Shown: one piece after another, positions 25,227 through 38,090 of the stretch
Layout: each line of letters opens with the position of its first letter
Numbering within the stretch: position 1 is the stretch's first letter
Assembly (NCBI GenBank): GCA_950295325.1
Contig: OX485808.1
Span: 26,556,527-26,620,526 of the forward strand
Origin: Polytrichum commune
Taxonomy: Eukaryota > Streptophyta > Polytrichopsida > Polytrichales > Polytrichaceae
Direction: 5' to 3'
DNA: 64,000 nucleotides
Translations under genes and position numbers: made by a program
The notes under the pieces: model-generated
The model's input: the letters and a program-made list of their open reading frames with translations, nothing else
Told to the model about the DNA's origin: nothing
Databases searched by the model: none

Positions 25227-25310
25227 TAAATTTTCTTTTCAATATGGTTTGCACACGTAGCGTGCTTTTAATGGAGTATACTTCATTACCATTTGTACTA
25301 GTTTGACCGA

Positions 25311-27295
25311 CAATGAATTGATATAGAATGTTTTTTGTGCAAACCTCCACACTACCTCCAACCATGCACCAAGTATGGAAGATGTTGTATGCAAAACAAC
25401 CAATTCCTAACCAAAAGTTTCATTGACTTAAAGGATACCTCTATTGAGCAAGGTTCTAGTGATTATTTAAGTCAGTGTTTGAAGTAAATTTTAGGCATAA
25501 TCAGTCAAAGTCCTAGTGTTTCCAGGTGCAATCGGGTACATGTTGTGATCTGTCAGTTTTCTTCATCAATTTGAGGTATATTCTATAGATGCCTCTAGTA
25601 TGATCGGTACTATTCCTGAAGTCTTGGACTTCAACCGGTTATTTCCCAAACTCCACCAGTTCACCAGGAACTAGCAGTTGGTTCTCTTTGTTCGGCGATT
25701 CAAGTCGTGCTTTAATAGCAAAACCCATGTTAGACTCAAAACATATAAACTCCCAATACCTGGTGCCCTCTAGGAGTTGAGAACGGCTTAAGTGCAAAGA
25801 GACTGGAATAGATGGGGGACTGTTGTTGACCATTGGTACCAGCCTGAAATGATGTCCCATGTGAAACTACTCCTATCGGCCCTTCAGCAAGAATTGCTAA
25901 ATTGCCACTCTTCAATTGTGCTGTTATGATGTTCTCAATAGCCTTGAGAGCTTGTTCCTAAAATGCTAAACATGTTTAAAAAAAATTGTTACAGATCAAG
26001 GGAAGACAACAGTCTCTGAATAATGGGGATTGAACCTTTCTTGCCCTAAACATCAATGGGACTCTCAATTTCAAAAGATAACGTATTTCTCAGCAAACAT
26101 GTACCCCAGACTTAGCCATTGAAATTGTTTACCACCTTCAAAAGCTTGATCATAAATGGCTATTCTATACACTTTATGAAACGCTCACATCTCAAGTGAC
26201 ATTTTGACTGTTTAATCACTTCAAGATCATGTCATGCCTGCAACTTTCCATCAATCTCTAGTATGTGTATTATTAGTCAATCACATAAAGTTTTTCACAT
26301 CCAAAAGAGTGAGATTTGTGGTTGTTATGTATATTCAAGGGTTGTACTTCCAAATTCATTGGGGGAGAACCATAAGTACTTTTTGTAAATTTACTACATA
26401 GATGTGATCCTTTGATGACGCCTCGCAACTTTTCTTGTGTAATATATCTGAAGAAACCCTTGGAAATGTGATTTCAAGAACACGTCTTCAAAAATTCTTC
26501 ACTCCCTAGGCCTTGAAGGATTAATACACCATAACAAATTGCATGGCCAACTGGATGTGAAATCGCATTCTTACACACATCGTCACTAGATATATGAACA
26601 ATTCAATCTATGTAGATGGTCCTAATGTGGGAATCTAACACACCAAAAACCCCTCACAAGATTATGAGTACACAACAATCTAGTAGAAACAATTCAATAT
26701 AGTAGAAACGATGAGCAGACCTGGAGAGCCTTAGAACAAACCTCTAGAGCCATTATATTGATTCAATCATATTCAACTAAAACATTGAATCAACGCCTAT
26801 CAAACACAGGTGCACTTCCAATCTTTCCTTTCTCTATTTTATTGTGGAAACTAGGATCTAAGATGGTCGAAACATTACCTGAGTGTTGAATTGACATGGT
26901 AAAGATATCAAATTTTGAAGGGTGTGTAACGAGACAGACTCAACCTTAGATGCTCCCCTCTTGCATTTTGAGATGCTTAAACCCTAACCTTATATCCTGA
27001 ACCCTAGGCCCTAAATGTAAGCACTTGAGAGGGGCACGCAGCGAGCAACGTGGTAGATGAAGTTCCCTGGTGCTCCCACCGAAGACACAAAATAAAATGG
27101 CATGCTGAGTTGCATCTGGCAATGCTTAAAAGTGATGTCGTTCCATGCACCATTGTCAAAAACTTCCACTCCCAGAGTTTGCAAATTGCTCGAGCTGCTT
27201 CCGTCATACCAACTATGTTGCACTTTCTCATTCTTTTTATCGAGCTGGGCCACAACTGCAAATGGCTCCTTTGAGGGCTTCTCCCTGGCCAAAGC
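25311..27295. other. Mostly non-coding DNA
   Basis: Apart from the possible GOLD-like fragment at 25639-25860 and an unassigned 93-codon minus frame at 27011-27292, I see no coding sequence. The 27011-27292 frame reads like a real protein segment (LGVEVFDNGAWNDITFKHC) but I cannot name a family or find partner exons. Confidence 0.35.
25639..25860 (-). pseudogene. GOLD-domain-like coding fragment
   Basis: A 73-codon minus-strand frame contains an L-x-x-GT-x-Y-WEF pattern followed by a hydrophobic FAIK segment and a LLVPGELVEF tail. This order recalls the beta-sandwich GOLD domain of SEC14/patellin- and p24-type trafficking proteins. No flanking exons, start or splice sites were recognised, so it is at most an isolated exon or a relic. 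Confidence 0.25.
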
Positions 27296-27300
27296 TTACT

Positions 27301-27886
27301 TTGCAATTTCAGGTCATCTCCCCAGCTCGTTTAATAATTCCAGGTTGTTTTTCCTCGATGATCAAACGCAAGCCAAGCACGTCAAACCCCTGGGTAGCAA
27401 GCCTCATAGCTCCTCTGCCCAGGAAACATCAAAAATTAGCTCATGCATCTTCTGAACAGATCCCAAACTCCAATTCAACAACAAAACCCACGATCTTCCA
27501 TCATGGTAAATACTATAGGAGGTCCCAGTGTGGATGGGATTTTTTAAATCGGATCACTTAAAGTGTTGGAGAAAAGAATCAAACAATCTTCCTTTGCAAT
27601 TTCAAGTCACCTCCCAAGCACTTGTAATAATTTCGGGTTGTTTTCTCTCGATGATCAAAAGCAAGCCAAGCACGTCAAACCCCTAGGTAGCAGACCTTAC
27701 AGCTCCTCTGCCCATGAAACATAAAAAATTAGCTCATGCATCTTCTGAACAAACCCCAAACTCCAATTCAACAACAAAACCCACAATCTTCCATCATGGT
27801 AAATATTATAGGAGGTCTCAGTATGGATGGGATTTTTAAAAATCGGATCACTTAAAGTGTTGGAGAAAACAATCGAACAATCTCCT
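27301..27886. repeat. 293-bp tandem duplication
   Basis: Two direct copies, 27301-27593 and 27594-27886. Both run from ttgcaattt through the gcaagccaagcacgtcaaac word and the tcttccatcatggtaaat word to ggatcacttaaagtgttgga. Both are broken by stops on all frames, so the duplicated unit is not an intact exon now. Confidence 0.85.
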
Positions 27887-29341
27887 ATTGCTCGTCGGTT
27901 CCTATAACAATGTGAACCATGGGGACAAAAGCTACTTCTAGGTGAAGTTAAACCGACAGGAGGATAGTTGCCCGGTGCGAGGAGCAAAGAGCAAAGACGA
28001 CTCCCAAGTAGGGAAATCACCACCACACCTAGATTCTGGAGAATGCTTGAGAAACAAGGTCAACTATTACAAACCGTGTCAGGGCGTGCCATTTATGGAG
28101 AATGAGTGATTCACAACGGTGGTGTTCATACCCCCTTCCCAGTAGGAACAATGTTCGGGCTATGGGTGATCTTGTGCAAGCTTGTTGTTTTGAGTTTGGG
28201 GAGGTGGAGTTAGCCTCTATATTTGGCAAAAATGTATTTGATGAGGCCTTGGTAGATGGTGCCTGGTTGCCCAGGGTCATGAAGGGTTTGTAATAGTTGA
28301 GAAACAAGGTCGGCTCACCAATTTGCAATTCATGTGTATGGGTGCCATATTCTGGTATAGCACAAGCCAGACTAAATCATTTAAAATACATCTTGTTGGC
28401 ATACTTATGGTGTGCTACCCTCCAATGCACTATAGTGTGGTCCAAAATACACACCATCACACATTAAAAAAATGTAGAAATTTATAATTGAGGGTATTGT
28501 TTTTGCATCAATCCCTCCACATACCCAAAAATTCACAAAAATTGAATTTTAGGAAATTGAAATTTTACACGATCATAAGTTTTGGGGAAATAATTATTTA
28601 CAATGTGGTTGATAGGTTCAGATTCAAAACCATCCACGTAGGACGGGTATGAATTGGATCTCACTTAGTTGAAAGTCTCTCAAATGCATACTATTTCCAT
28701 CCAATTGACTAACAACATAGGCCTCCAATGTTATATACTACAGGTTGGAATACAGTGCGCACCCACAGTACTAACACCGATGTTTTTAGTGTTGGTTTCC
28801 TCATATGTAGTTGTGGCACACAGTAATTACCATTTAAATGTGTAGTAAATTACAACCACAAAGGCTCAATATTCCTCACATGGCTCTATGGGGTTTTATG
28901 GTTTAAATTTCTATAACATTCGTGTTTGCTCAAACAAATTCAATCTTTGCAATTTGACACATGTGTGAGATGATACCACAAAGTTGCTGACATATCCATC
29001 CACTCTCAACATTCTTGATGTAGTCTCCCACCTGCTGAAGACATGCATCACTCCCATTCAAGGATCAAGTGAGCTGCAAATATATTATATGCATGTTTCT
29101 TTTGCAGGTGATGCTCATGTTTGGCTTCCACTGCTTTGATACCAATCGGGGTAGTTCTTCTGTAATATGGTGAAAAGTTGAAAAGCTTATTCTCTTACCA
29201 TACATTTCGATGACTTGGAAGAATCCATTATTTTCGGATTAAAAGCCTCCCAAAAGTCTCCAGAAGTGTGAGATAGATATCTGAAACACACAAATCATAA
29301 AAAACATAGTCTCTAACATAATAAATCATCCAATTTTCTAG
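27887..29341. other. Non-coding DNA downstream of the protease gene
   Basis: No gene recognised. This lies 3' of the minus-strand protease and includes its 3' UTR at the right edge. Confidence 0.4.
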
Positions 29342-32300
29342 TTATTTCCTATCAAATGGATTGAATTTAAACATGCCTAGGGATAGAACCTTGGGGGCTT
29401 CACTGGAAGCTTTCAACAACCTACAACCACGCAGCTTCTCTTGCCCCTCCTCAGGACCTGAAATCATTACAATACACTTCAGCATCTGTACCTCGCATAA
29501 CTCAAAAAGTACCTCTATTGTGGCTGTTCCTGACACATGAAAAGAACTAAATGCTATCTGAAAAGTTAGTTGCCAACAGCCCCAAGACTGAGTTTGACCT
29601 CTTTGAAAAGGTGTGTCAAATTAACCACCTTGGAAACTAGGGTACGATCAAAACAATCATGCTTACAGAGAGTTCCAACTCAATCACAAGCACAGTAATC
29701 TAGCTGTTAATCGGAGAAACAAAAATATAACAATCATACTGCAGAAGCAAGTGATGAGACACTTTGGGGCGAGATTAACCAGGGAGTTGCTTAAGGTCTG
29801 GCTCAATGCCGGCTCTGTCAATGTCCTGGTGTCTAGGGGTGGCATATTTTCCCACGGTCAGAATAACTCCAGATCCATCACTCAATTCATACACTGCTTG
29901 GATTAAACCCTGTCACAAGCGAGAGATTGTATAAGTATACTTCAGCAACTATCCTAGGATTACCAGCCATCCTATTTGTTGACCCAGGAGAAAACATCCA
30001 ACTACTACGTTCAAATTAAGTCAAATCATGCAATAACACAACCATGAGATCAAATATGATTCATCCAAATACAAAATCTACGAAAAACTTGTAATTTTGC
30101 AGACCAGAGGTTGTGAAGTCAGGCTACACAACTAAACAGCATGTTTGTTGTCCCACTGTAACACGCATTTATCGCCAAAGACATTCAGCACAAAAGAAAC
30201 AGGCAGAGTACATTTAGTGCCAGGAGACTATCAATGCACTCCATGAACACAAAGACTGCCGTTTATGAGACTACGTAATGGATAAGCATAGCTGTCTCAG
30301 AAAGTATCATTCATAAATCCTATCAGGACTCAACAAAAATACTAGAGTCCTTCTGGTTTCAAGGTCGACATTGAGAAAGTTACTAGCTTGACCAGAATGT
30401 AGAATATGGTAATTAATTTGTCCTTGCACTAGACATCTACCTTTCCAAAAGTTCGTTTGCCCACTAGGAGAGCCCTGCAATTGTCATGTAGAGCTGCTGC
30501 TACCTGTGATTCAGCAAACCAGTGACACATACAGAGCAATTAGTATAAACACGTCAAGCAAACTGGACCCAAACCTATCCTCTTTTGATGTAGCAATTCT
30601 CTTAATTGAGCACGTTCAAACAAACAATGTTGACAATGAATGCGTATCATCTTGCAGAATGGTCTCCTGGTCCTTAAAGAACATGATATTTAGCCAGTAG
30701 AAATTGATATCAAGCAAGGAATTTTCTGAATTCGCAATCTCCAACTGGTCTATGATACAAGGTATAGTGAAGACCACTATTATCCATGTGGTCAGCATCA
30801 CTACTGCCTTGCCCTGCAACAATTCAGGGGAAGGCAGTAGTGAAGATGCCTATTGTCAGCTACATGTCCAATGACTCCCTTTCATCTAAGTATGACCCTG
30901 CCAACATATTAGAAATCACTTGGAATCTATCATCTAAGGTCAATGAACACTTACAATTTCACTTGCACTAGCCGTGTGATCATTGACCAGAATCTGCAGA
31001 GTAATTAACAAATTTATAGTTAGATGTTCCAAATTCTTACTGAATGAGAATGTCAAAATAGCGCACAAATGCACACAAATTTCCTCCAGCTATTTTGTGT
31101 TCACACAAATCCCTCCACAAGTTCTTACTGTTAGAGGAGCTTCTGTCAATGGTGGGTGTGAAGCAATTATGCTTCGAGATTTTGATGGATCACGTCCTAC
31201 AGTCTCAACAACCTGTATAGAACAAAATCATTTGCATTCCATCAATTTACAGTAAAAATTCTCACTTCCTAGCATATCAGTGGTATGAAGATAAACTCCA
31301 CAAGTAACTTATAAGATAGAATGTTGGAAGAAAATCACCAGAAATGATTATAAAAATGCATCAGAACTGCAAGTAACACCATAAATATAATGTTTGTTGC
31401 AGAAAAGAATATGGCACTTACAGTCTCGCCCTCATCTAAAAAAAGCATTGCAGTCTCAATTCCAGCCTGCATACCCAAGTGAACCCACATTTCCCATTCG
31501 CATGAATTTTCTATCACAATACAGTTTGTTTTCCTACACAATGACTTCATGAAGAGACCAAAACAAGTGATACCACACAATCTCTGGTTGGTGTGTCTAT
31601 ATGCAAATGTTGCAACATTGGTTCCTCCCTTCTCATGCTACCAACATACTGATATCAGCAACCCCGTGTTGGCGTGAAGACTCAAAAAACTGAATCCAGA
31701 CCATTGTCTGGTTGGTTAATCTATACAAATACTCCAAAAACGGTTCCTCCCTTTTCATGGAGGCTGAGACATGATGTCAGCATCATCATACTGACCCCCA
31801 GTCAGTAGCCCTAACTCTCCCTCTCTGATGTCAGCACCTGGTATTCACTACGATTCATGCAGTACCTACATTACTAGCAGTGAGTTTTACAACTTTCAGC
31901 AGAAAGCTGGCCCCTGAAAGTCCATTGACTTTGATTTTTTACTTTAATGAGTTAGCCACCCAAAAACCAGTCACTGCTGGTAAATTTGGCAAATGGCAGC
32001 AGGTTTCCATCATTGCCTCACCAGTCAATCGTGAGGTTCAATTGGGGAAGGTGTGCAAACCTGTACAAGACCACCTGGATTGTCTCGCAAGTCTAGTACA
32101 AAAGATGTAGCACCAGCATCTTGCATTCTCTTTATGGCTGCAGGCCAACAATGCTCTCACAATTTAACCAGCAAGCACTTGTCTCCCTCACCAGTCAAAG
32201 GCCACAGAGAAGAACCGGCACAAATGACAGGTAGAATTGACCAAGACAGTGCACAAGACAGACGTTGGTATACAGGTTAATATGCAAACCATGTCAAAAG

Positions 32301-35300
32301 GCAGAGTTTGATAGCTATATCTGTACTAGTTTCACAATAGGTGAAGAATTGGAGCTCTTAAATACTACAACTAGAGAAGTAAATGATAGATTCAATACCC
32401 GTAACCAGGTCACGCTTGGCAAGGGCATTAAACTCTTTGAGATGAATATAGCCAGTAAGCTGCTTTGAGTCTTGGACTCGCTCCAATCGATAGTATACTG
32501 GTGACCGGACATCTTGTTGGCGTTCAACTTCCAGATCTTGTGGGATACCACATGGCCCATGTCTAATCTGTAAAACATCAAACAGGAAGTGCCTTATCTT
32601 CTGCAGCATAGTAAAGCTGCCTAGGACTATTCCTCTGATAATATGACCAAGTCTGCTCATGCATCCAAGCGATCAAAGAGTTTTATTTGCCTCGACATAG
32701 ATACACTAGGTCTGAAACTATGGACTGGTCAACAATCCCTTTGAATGTAATCATAATAAAAAGAACTTATTCCACAGGAATTAGGATGAGTGCATTACTG
32801 CAAAATCTAGCTATAATCACTTCAAAACGATGGGAAGCATAGTAGGTTACTATTTGCTCGATAGTTTTACACTCAAAGTCTGGGGACAAAAAATTCAACA
32901 GAAAAAGACTAGACCAACCTTAATAGAAACAAGAGTTCCTTTTGGCCCTTGAATAAGCGATGCTGCTTCAAATGCTGTCTTACCACTCACACTATTTCCA
33001 CCCACCGCCAGCAGCTCATCACCCTGTTAAAAATCAGCAACAGCACAAGATGATTAACTTCGATGAGGTGGACTTCAACAAATCCTTTCTGCAGACAAAT
33101 ATAACTGTGCAACACCTTGAGGTTTCATCGGCAGGGCATTGTAAACTGCAAACATCATGCCATGTTGCAACTTCTTTAATTTCATTTCCTAGGCATAAGA
33201 ACCAAGAGAATCAGAAATTTCAGGCAACAGAATAGCATAATGGAGAAGGGTGGGATATAGAGCATTTGAAATCAAGAAGTGCTGAAGTTGCTTAGAACCA
33301 GTTGAGAAACACTTGCATCAGAAAATATACAACTGACTGGAAGAAGTTGAAAGCAAATCTGACCCAAAAAAAAACAAAAAAACTTTAACAAAACCAAAAC
33401 CAACACAAACACACCTGTCTAACCCCGGCAAGTTGAGCTGGACTCCCCAAGACAATGCCGAATACTTTTAAACTAGGCTCCCCGTTGGCATTTGCAGATT
33501 CCCCAATGTTGAGACCAATTCCAGTTACATCATACTTGGAGAGCTGGGAAAACTGCCATGGAAACAGGCCAGGCCCTGCATGTGAGAACAACCCAACTTC
33601 AGCCACATGTCAACCTTCCACTAAAGATCCCCAACTAAACTCAAACTTTAGATGAGAAAACAGACTCTAACTATCCAGCATGTAACATAATAAAGTGGAT
33701 GAACCACTAGGAACCAGACAAATGACAAGGACCATCTAAAGACTGCAGCAGAATAGTGGGAACTACAACAATAACTGCACCCAATTGTGTCTGGAGAAGA
33801 AACGGCTACTTATAGGCCTTCATCTCCTTTCTTATCAGTAACTGGGATGCAGTTAAAAGGCTCCTTGATTGGATTTTCAAACTACTCAAACAAAGATTGC
33901 AATCAACCTATTCTCTTGTCTGAAATAATAGTCCCATTATTGACTTGATTCCTTTTCCAGCAAGATACCTTCAATTCAACTCCCAAGCAAGAACTCAAAC
34001 CAACCTAAATAATTACACAGTTCAGGCGAGGGGTCAAATTGCAACTATTTGGGCTTGTGATTAGATGTTCTCATACTTGGTCAGGAGCAAGAAAGCGGGT
34101 GTATGGGTCATTTAAACTTGACAACATGTTTCGGATGGTTGAATATGCTGCCATTCTGCTTCGAAGTGGACTCTTCAAGGCCTCCTGCTTCGTCTTCTGC
34201 AATCAACACACTCTTCTTTCAATTCCTTAATCAACAGAAAAAGAAGTTCAGGACATGGATGATGGAGCCACAACAGCCAACACACAGTGAATGTTCCATA
34301 AATCATATTGAAGTGTCATGAACGTAAGTCTGCTTAAACTCACCCCTCCATCAACAGTGTAACCATATAAACAGGAAGCCATATCCATGCATGCAGTACC
34401 AAAATATTATCTCCGCATACCAAGAATGCCCTGCTCGCATTAAACAAAAAGTCCATGCTGGTAGAATTGTTGCAAGATTAGGAAGGGGCTGAAACAAACC
34501 AGCCATGCATCTGAGGACCAAAAATTATGCCGAGCATCCAGAAAGTTTTCATTGACTACTTGCCATGCTTCTTCAACAACTTCTTCATTTGAAACCTCCT
34601 CCACTACTTCCTCTTTAGAAACAATGCTGGCAGCAGCTTCTTCAGAACACTCTGATGGAATAGTGACATCCTGAACTGCACTGAGTGTGGCTACCTCATT
34701 GAGGTGATTTGGTTGCAAAGAACCCTGCTCAATCCAGGAAAATTGAGTCAATTACATTCCATTAAGAGGTTTATAAAAATTATAAAAGTAATAAAAAGCA
34801 ACACAAAGTTGCACACAGAGAAACCACTTCAACAGGTGTTGTAGACAACTAAAGCCATCCCGTTAGGAAAGAGAACCTAGAGAACAAAGTCAAAGAAATA
34901 GGGGAAGATATCCGTGTTTTATGAGGTCCACACCCAAAACAGTTCAAGCTGAATTGATTGAGATGGATGAGATACTCAATAAGTATGTATAGGTCAATTC
35001 TATGCAGCAAACAAATAAATATGAGGAATTGTGATTTTAAACGCAACTTAGCTTTTCAATAAAATGAGAACATGAATTTCAGAACAAGGTAAACCAGCGT
35101 AATCCCATGGCCCCTGTGAACAAACTGCATGTGTTCTTAGGATTCACCAAGAAAATTGTCGTCCATTAGAAAATCGATTTTCAGGTCGTAAAGATGGTCT
35201 GTGCTATTGCTTTCTTTCCATTTGCAGTATGCCCACTAGTAAAGAATAATATGGAGGTCCAACACCAACGCACCCTATGGAAATTCTATTCCATCTCGTA

Positions 35301-36962
35301 TACTATGGAAATGAGATAAGAATGCCACACATCCAATTAGTTCTTGAAAGAAACTCTCACCAATATATTTTGCATATCACTTTGAGCGCAAATCCCACTA
35401 TAAATTTTAACACGTTTGGATTTGGAGACGTTTATTACTCAAAACACTTGCCCAGAAATTGCATGGATGTCTTGTGTTTGAAGCTCTTCCCATCTGTGAG
35501 AAGGACAACTTTAGTACATAAAAGGGAATCGATTCTTACATTTAGAGGAATAGAGAATCTTGTAGAGTCGATGCCTCCTCCAGACCCTGAGCTGGTCACG
35601 TGAATATTCTCCTCAAATATTACACCTGCTTGAGACTCATCGAAGGAACTTTCCAGGCCCAGGTCGGAGCTAGCAAACGCCGGACCATTTGCAGTGAAGG
35701 TGATCAGTGCAACGAGCAGCCCCACTCCAGGGCCTTTTAGAGAATTGGACGCAATGCTGCCCTGTAAAGATACACATAGAAATTACATGAGAATCGAATA
35801 TACTATCGACGTGCTCGGTCTCCATTAAGACTTTAATAAATGACACTGCCATTACCCTCCCAGAAGTGCCTCGTAACAAAAAGACGGACTTAACACTCGA
35901 ATATAGACTTCGATTGTTCTCAATGTCAATTTCCACGGACGAAAAAGATGCATGCACGCACCCCCGCATCGCTCTCGATTCGCCCCTTTCTTAAACAGCA
36001 ACAAGGAGAAAGCGAGAACTCCACCCGACTAGAATTGGCCTCCCGCAACCGCCTCCCCGAAAAAACGCCTGTGGTGGACTCCTTCCTGAAGACAAAAGAG
36101 ACATCCTTAAAAATGCAAACGCAAATGTGGATGAAATGAGGGCAAGTAATATCTAAATATATATTCAGCCGCAGATGCTCAAAAAGAAAGCTAAACTTCG
36201 GCTGAGTTGTTTTGTAATTAAGTTGAAGCACTGTCTGCAAGCTGCGGCCGGGACAAAAGAGAACACCGAAAACAACAGAACGAAACCGTGTATAAAGCGA
36301 GGGCGCGCATTTATCTAATCACATTCTCAATCGCAGATGCTCAAAAGAAAGCCAAAATTCGGCTGAACTGTTTTGTGATAAAGTTAGAGCAGTAACTGCA
36401 AGCTGTGGCCGTGACAAAAGAGAAAATTTTAAACAACAGAACTAAAATGTAGATGAAACGAGGGCACTCAATATCTAAACACATTCTCAATCTCAGATGC
36501 TCAATAGATAGCCAAATTTGGCTGAATTATTTTGTAATTAAGTAAGAGCAGTGACTGCAAGATGCGGACGTGAAATAAAGAGAAATCCTTCAACAATAGA
36601 ACGCAAATATGGATGAAGCGAGGGCACGCAATATCTAAACACATTCTCAGTCGCAGATGCTCAATAGAAAGCCAAAACTATGCTTGATTGTTATGTAATC
36701 AAGTAAGAGCAGTAAATGCAATCTGCGTCCATGAAATGAAGAGAAATCCTCCAACAATCGAACGCAAATGTGGATGAAACGAGGGCACGCAATATTTAAA
36801 ACACATTCTCAGCCGCAGACTCACGCTCAAAAGAAAGCCAAAATCCGGCTGGATTTTTTTGCAATTGAAGTAAGAGCAGCACCTGCAAGCTGCGGACGTA
36901 AAAGCATCGAGGTGGAGGCTGGAGGGGAGGCGAACAGCAGCGCTGGCGAGCAAGGCCGCCAT
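29342..36962 (-). CDS. ctpA: Chloroplast lumenal carboxyl-terminal processing protease (D1 processing type)
   Basis: Spliced gene, predicted 578 aa. Exons, 5' to 3': 36962-36883, 36085-35962, 35761-35540, 34724-34500, 34196-34077, 33552-33415, 33023-32919, 32567-32399, 32137-32061, 31466-31422, 31212-31129, 30993-30955, 30503-30441, 29909-29780, 29457-29342. All junctions keep frame. Residues 1-78 are Ala/Ser/Arg-rich, then a hydrophobic run ends in AFA-S (about 96-98), a stroma-plus-lumen targeting peptide. A PDZ domain (about 258-345, YDVTGIGLNIGE to LAGVRQGDELLAVGG) precedes the tail-specific protease core. The catalytic Ser is in NDHTASASEI (S472) and the Lys in GKRTFGKG (K497), 25 residues apart as in D1P. 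The family (MEROPS S41) trims the D1 precursor C-terminus for photosystem II. The first two exons are less certain; an alternative start is ATG 35969. The last exon is supported by phase only. Confidence 0.88.
36086..36882. repeat. Tandem array, about 161-bp unit, filling intron 1 of ctpA
   Basis: Five copies are marked by the word gcagatgctc or a close variant at about 36171, 36333, 36493, 36653 and 36815 (spacings 162, 160, 160, 162). Each unit also has 'gatgaaacgagggca' and 'aagagaaa' words. On the minus strand each unit junction reads pyrimidine-rich tract, then C/GCAG, then CTTGCAG or a variant. That is the same sequence that forms the exon 1 end, so the array seems to have grown by copying the exon 1 donor edge plus intron. 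Confidence 0.85.
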
Positions 36963-37044
36963 AGCTCCTCCCCTTTGCAACGAAGCACAGAAGCACCGAG
37001 TGTCGGAAGTGATAAGAAGCCTTGGCCCTATTAGTGTGGGCCAC

Positions 37045-37520
37045 ATTATTTCTCTAGAACCCACACTAGTTCTCTTAATGAGAATTTCACTAGTGTCACC
37101 AATTCTCCTTGTCTTGCTCAATACTACTTGTAAACCGCCTGTGTAGTGTCGCCTACACTAATTGTAAGTCTAACATTATTTTGTCATTCCTTGTAAAAAT
37201 ATTTGGGTATTATAGATCTACAATGTTGCAATTATTGTCACTTACTAAGTGACTTTTCATCCAAATTTCAATCATTCATGACAATATTACATTACATAAA
37301 TGTTAGGATGCATAATATATCAAAAAAAAAATCAATAATTAGGATTTGCATAATTTAAAAGTAAGTTGGGATGACAATACTTGTAAACATATTCATAGAA
37401 AGCGTCACAACAAAAGTTATAGCACTGTTCGAAAATACCATATGACACTAAATACAATGTTTAGTGTAGTGTGGGCCATGTTTTTTTTTAGCCCCACTAA
37501 ATTTCAAGATTAAAATTTCA
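37045..37520. other. Upstream spacer of ctpA
   Basis: AT-rich with repeated 'acactagt' and 'gtgtag' words, possibly promoter of the minus-strand protease near 37.0-37.1 kb. No TATA box stands out. Confidence 0.3.
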
Positions 37521-37521
37521 T

Positions 37522-38090
37522 TGGCTCTACCATGTGGGAAGAGACCTAGGGGTGGTCTTTGAAATAAGCCAAAGTTTAGCAACCAACCAAAACTAGCCAC
37601 ATATGGTGTTAATAACTTATTATTCAAGTGGAGTCCAATTGCGAGTGAGTGTTGATGTAAAGTGATCATAAAAAAAGCCAAAACATGTTTGGATTAGACA
37701 ACCAACCATAAATGGCCACATGTGCAAGATAATACAAGAGCAAAGCACACTTGCAACAAGTTGTTTGTTTAGGAAGTTGATGTGAGTGATTACTTGATTG
37801 GTTTTGCTATGTGGGAAGAGACCTAGGGGTCGGTCTCTAAAATGGGCCAAAGTTTGGCAGCCAACCAAAACCGGGCACATATATATGGTGTTAGCAACTC
37901 ACTCTTCGAGTGGAGTCCATCTGCAAGTGATTGTTGATGTAAAGTTTTCTCTAAAATGAGCCAAAATTTGGTCTTAATCAAACAACCAACTATAATTGAC
38001 ATGTGTGCAAAAAATTACTAAGGCATACCACTCTTGCGACTATCTGTTTGTTTTTATCCTATTTTTGTTTTTGAACTCTTACTCAAGGTG
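37522..38090. repeat. 278-bp direct repeat, two diverged copies
   Basis: The word gtgggaagagacctagggg occurs at 37533 and 37811, and the following about 250 bases align (the gccaaagttt, aaccaaccaaaac and ggtgtta words). A third, partial member of the family is at 44105-44222. This makes it a dispersed repeat rather than a purely local duplication. Confidence 0.75.

Larger units (their letters stand above)
22828..25310 (+). repeat. Segmental duplication, copy 2
   Basis: Direct counterpart of 12775-15290, containing the same small ORF, spacer and membrane-protein ORF in the same order. The spacer contains several small indels relative to copy 1 while the large ORF remains fully open. Confidence 0.85.

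Noticed and set aside
29773-29780. TAA at 29777-29775 as the protease stop
   Set aside because: It overlaps a usable donor (G/GTTAAT), and splicing to 29457 keeps phase and gives a longer tail typical of the family; still, a short form cannot be excluded.
30785-30823. GKAVVML segment as the protease ALHDN-GKAVV exon
   Set aside because: The true equivalent, VAAALHDNCRALLVGKRTFGK, is at 30441-30503 with correct splice sites and phase; the other is a coincidental resemblance inside an intron.
36699-37121. 140-codon minus-strand frame read as one protein
   Set aside because: Only its middle (from Met at 36962 to 36883) looks like a transit peptide; the rest runs through the tandem intron repeat.
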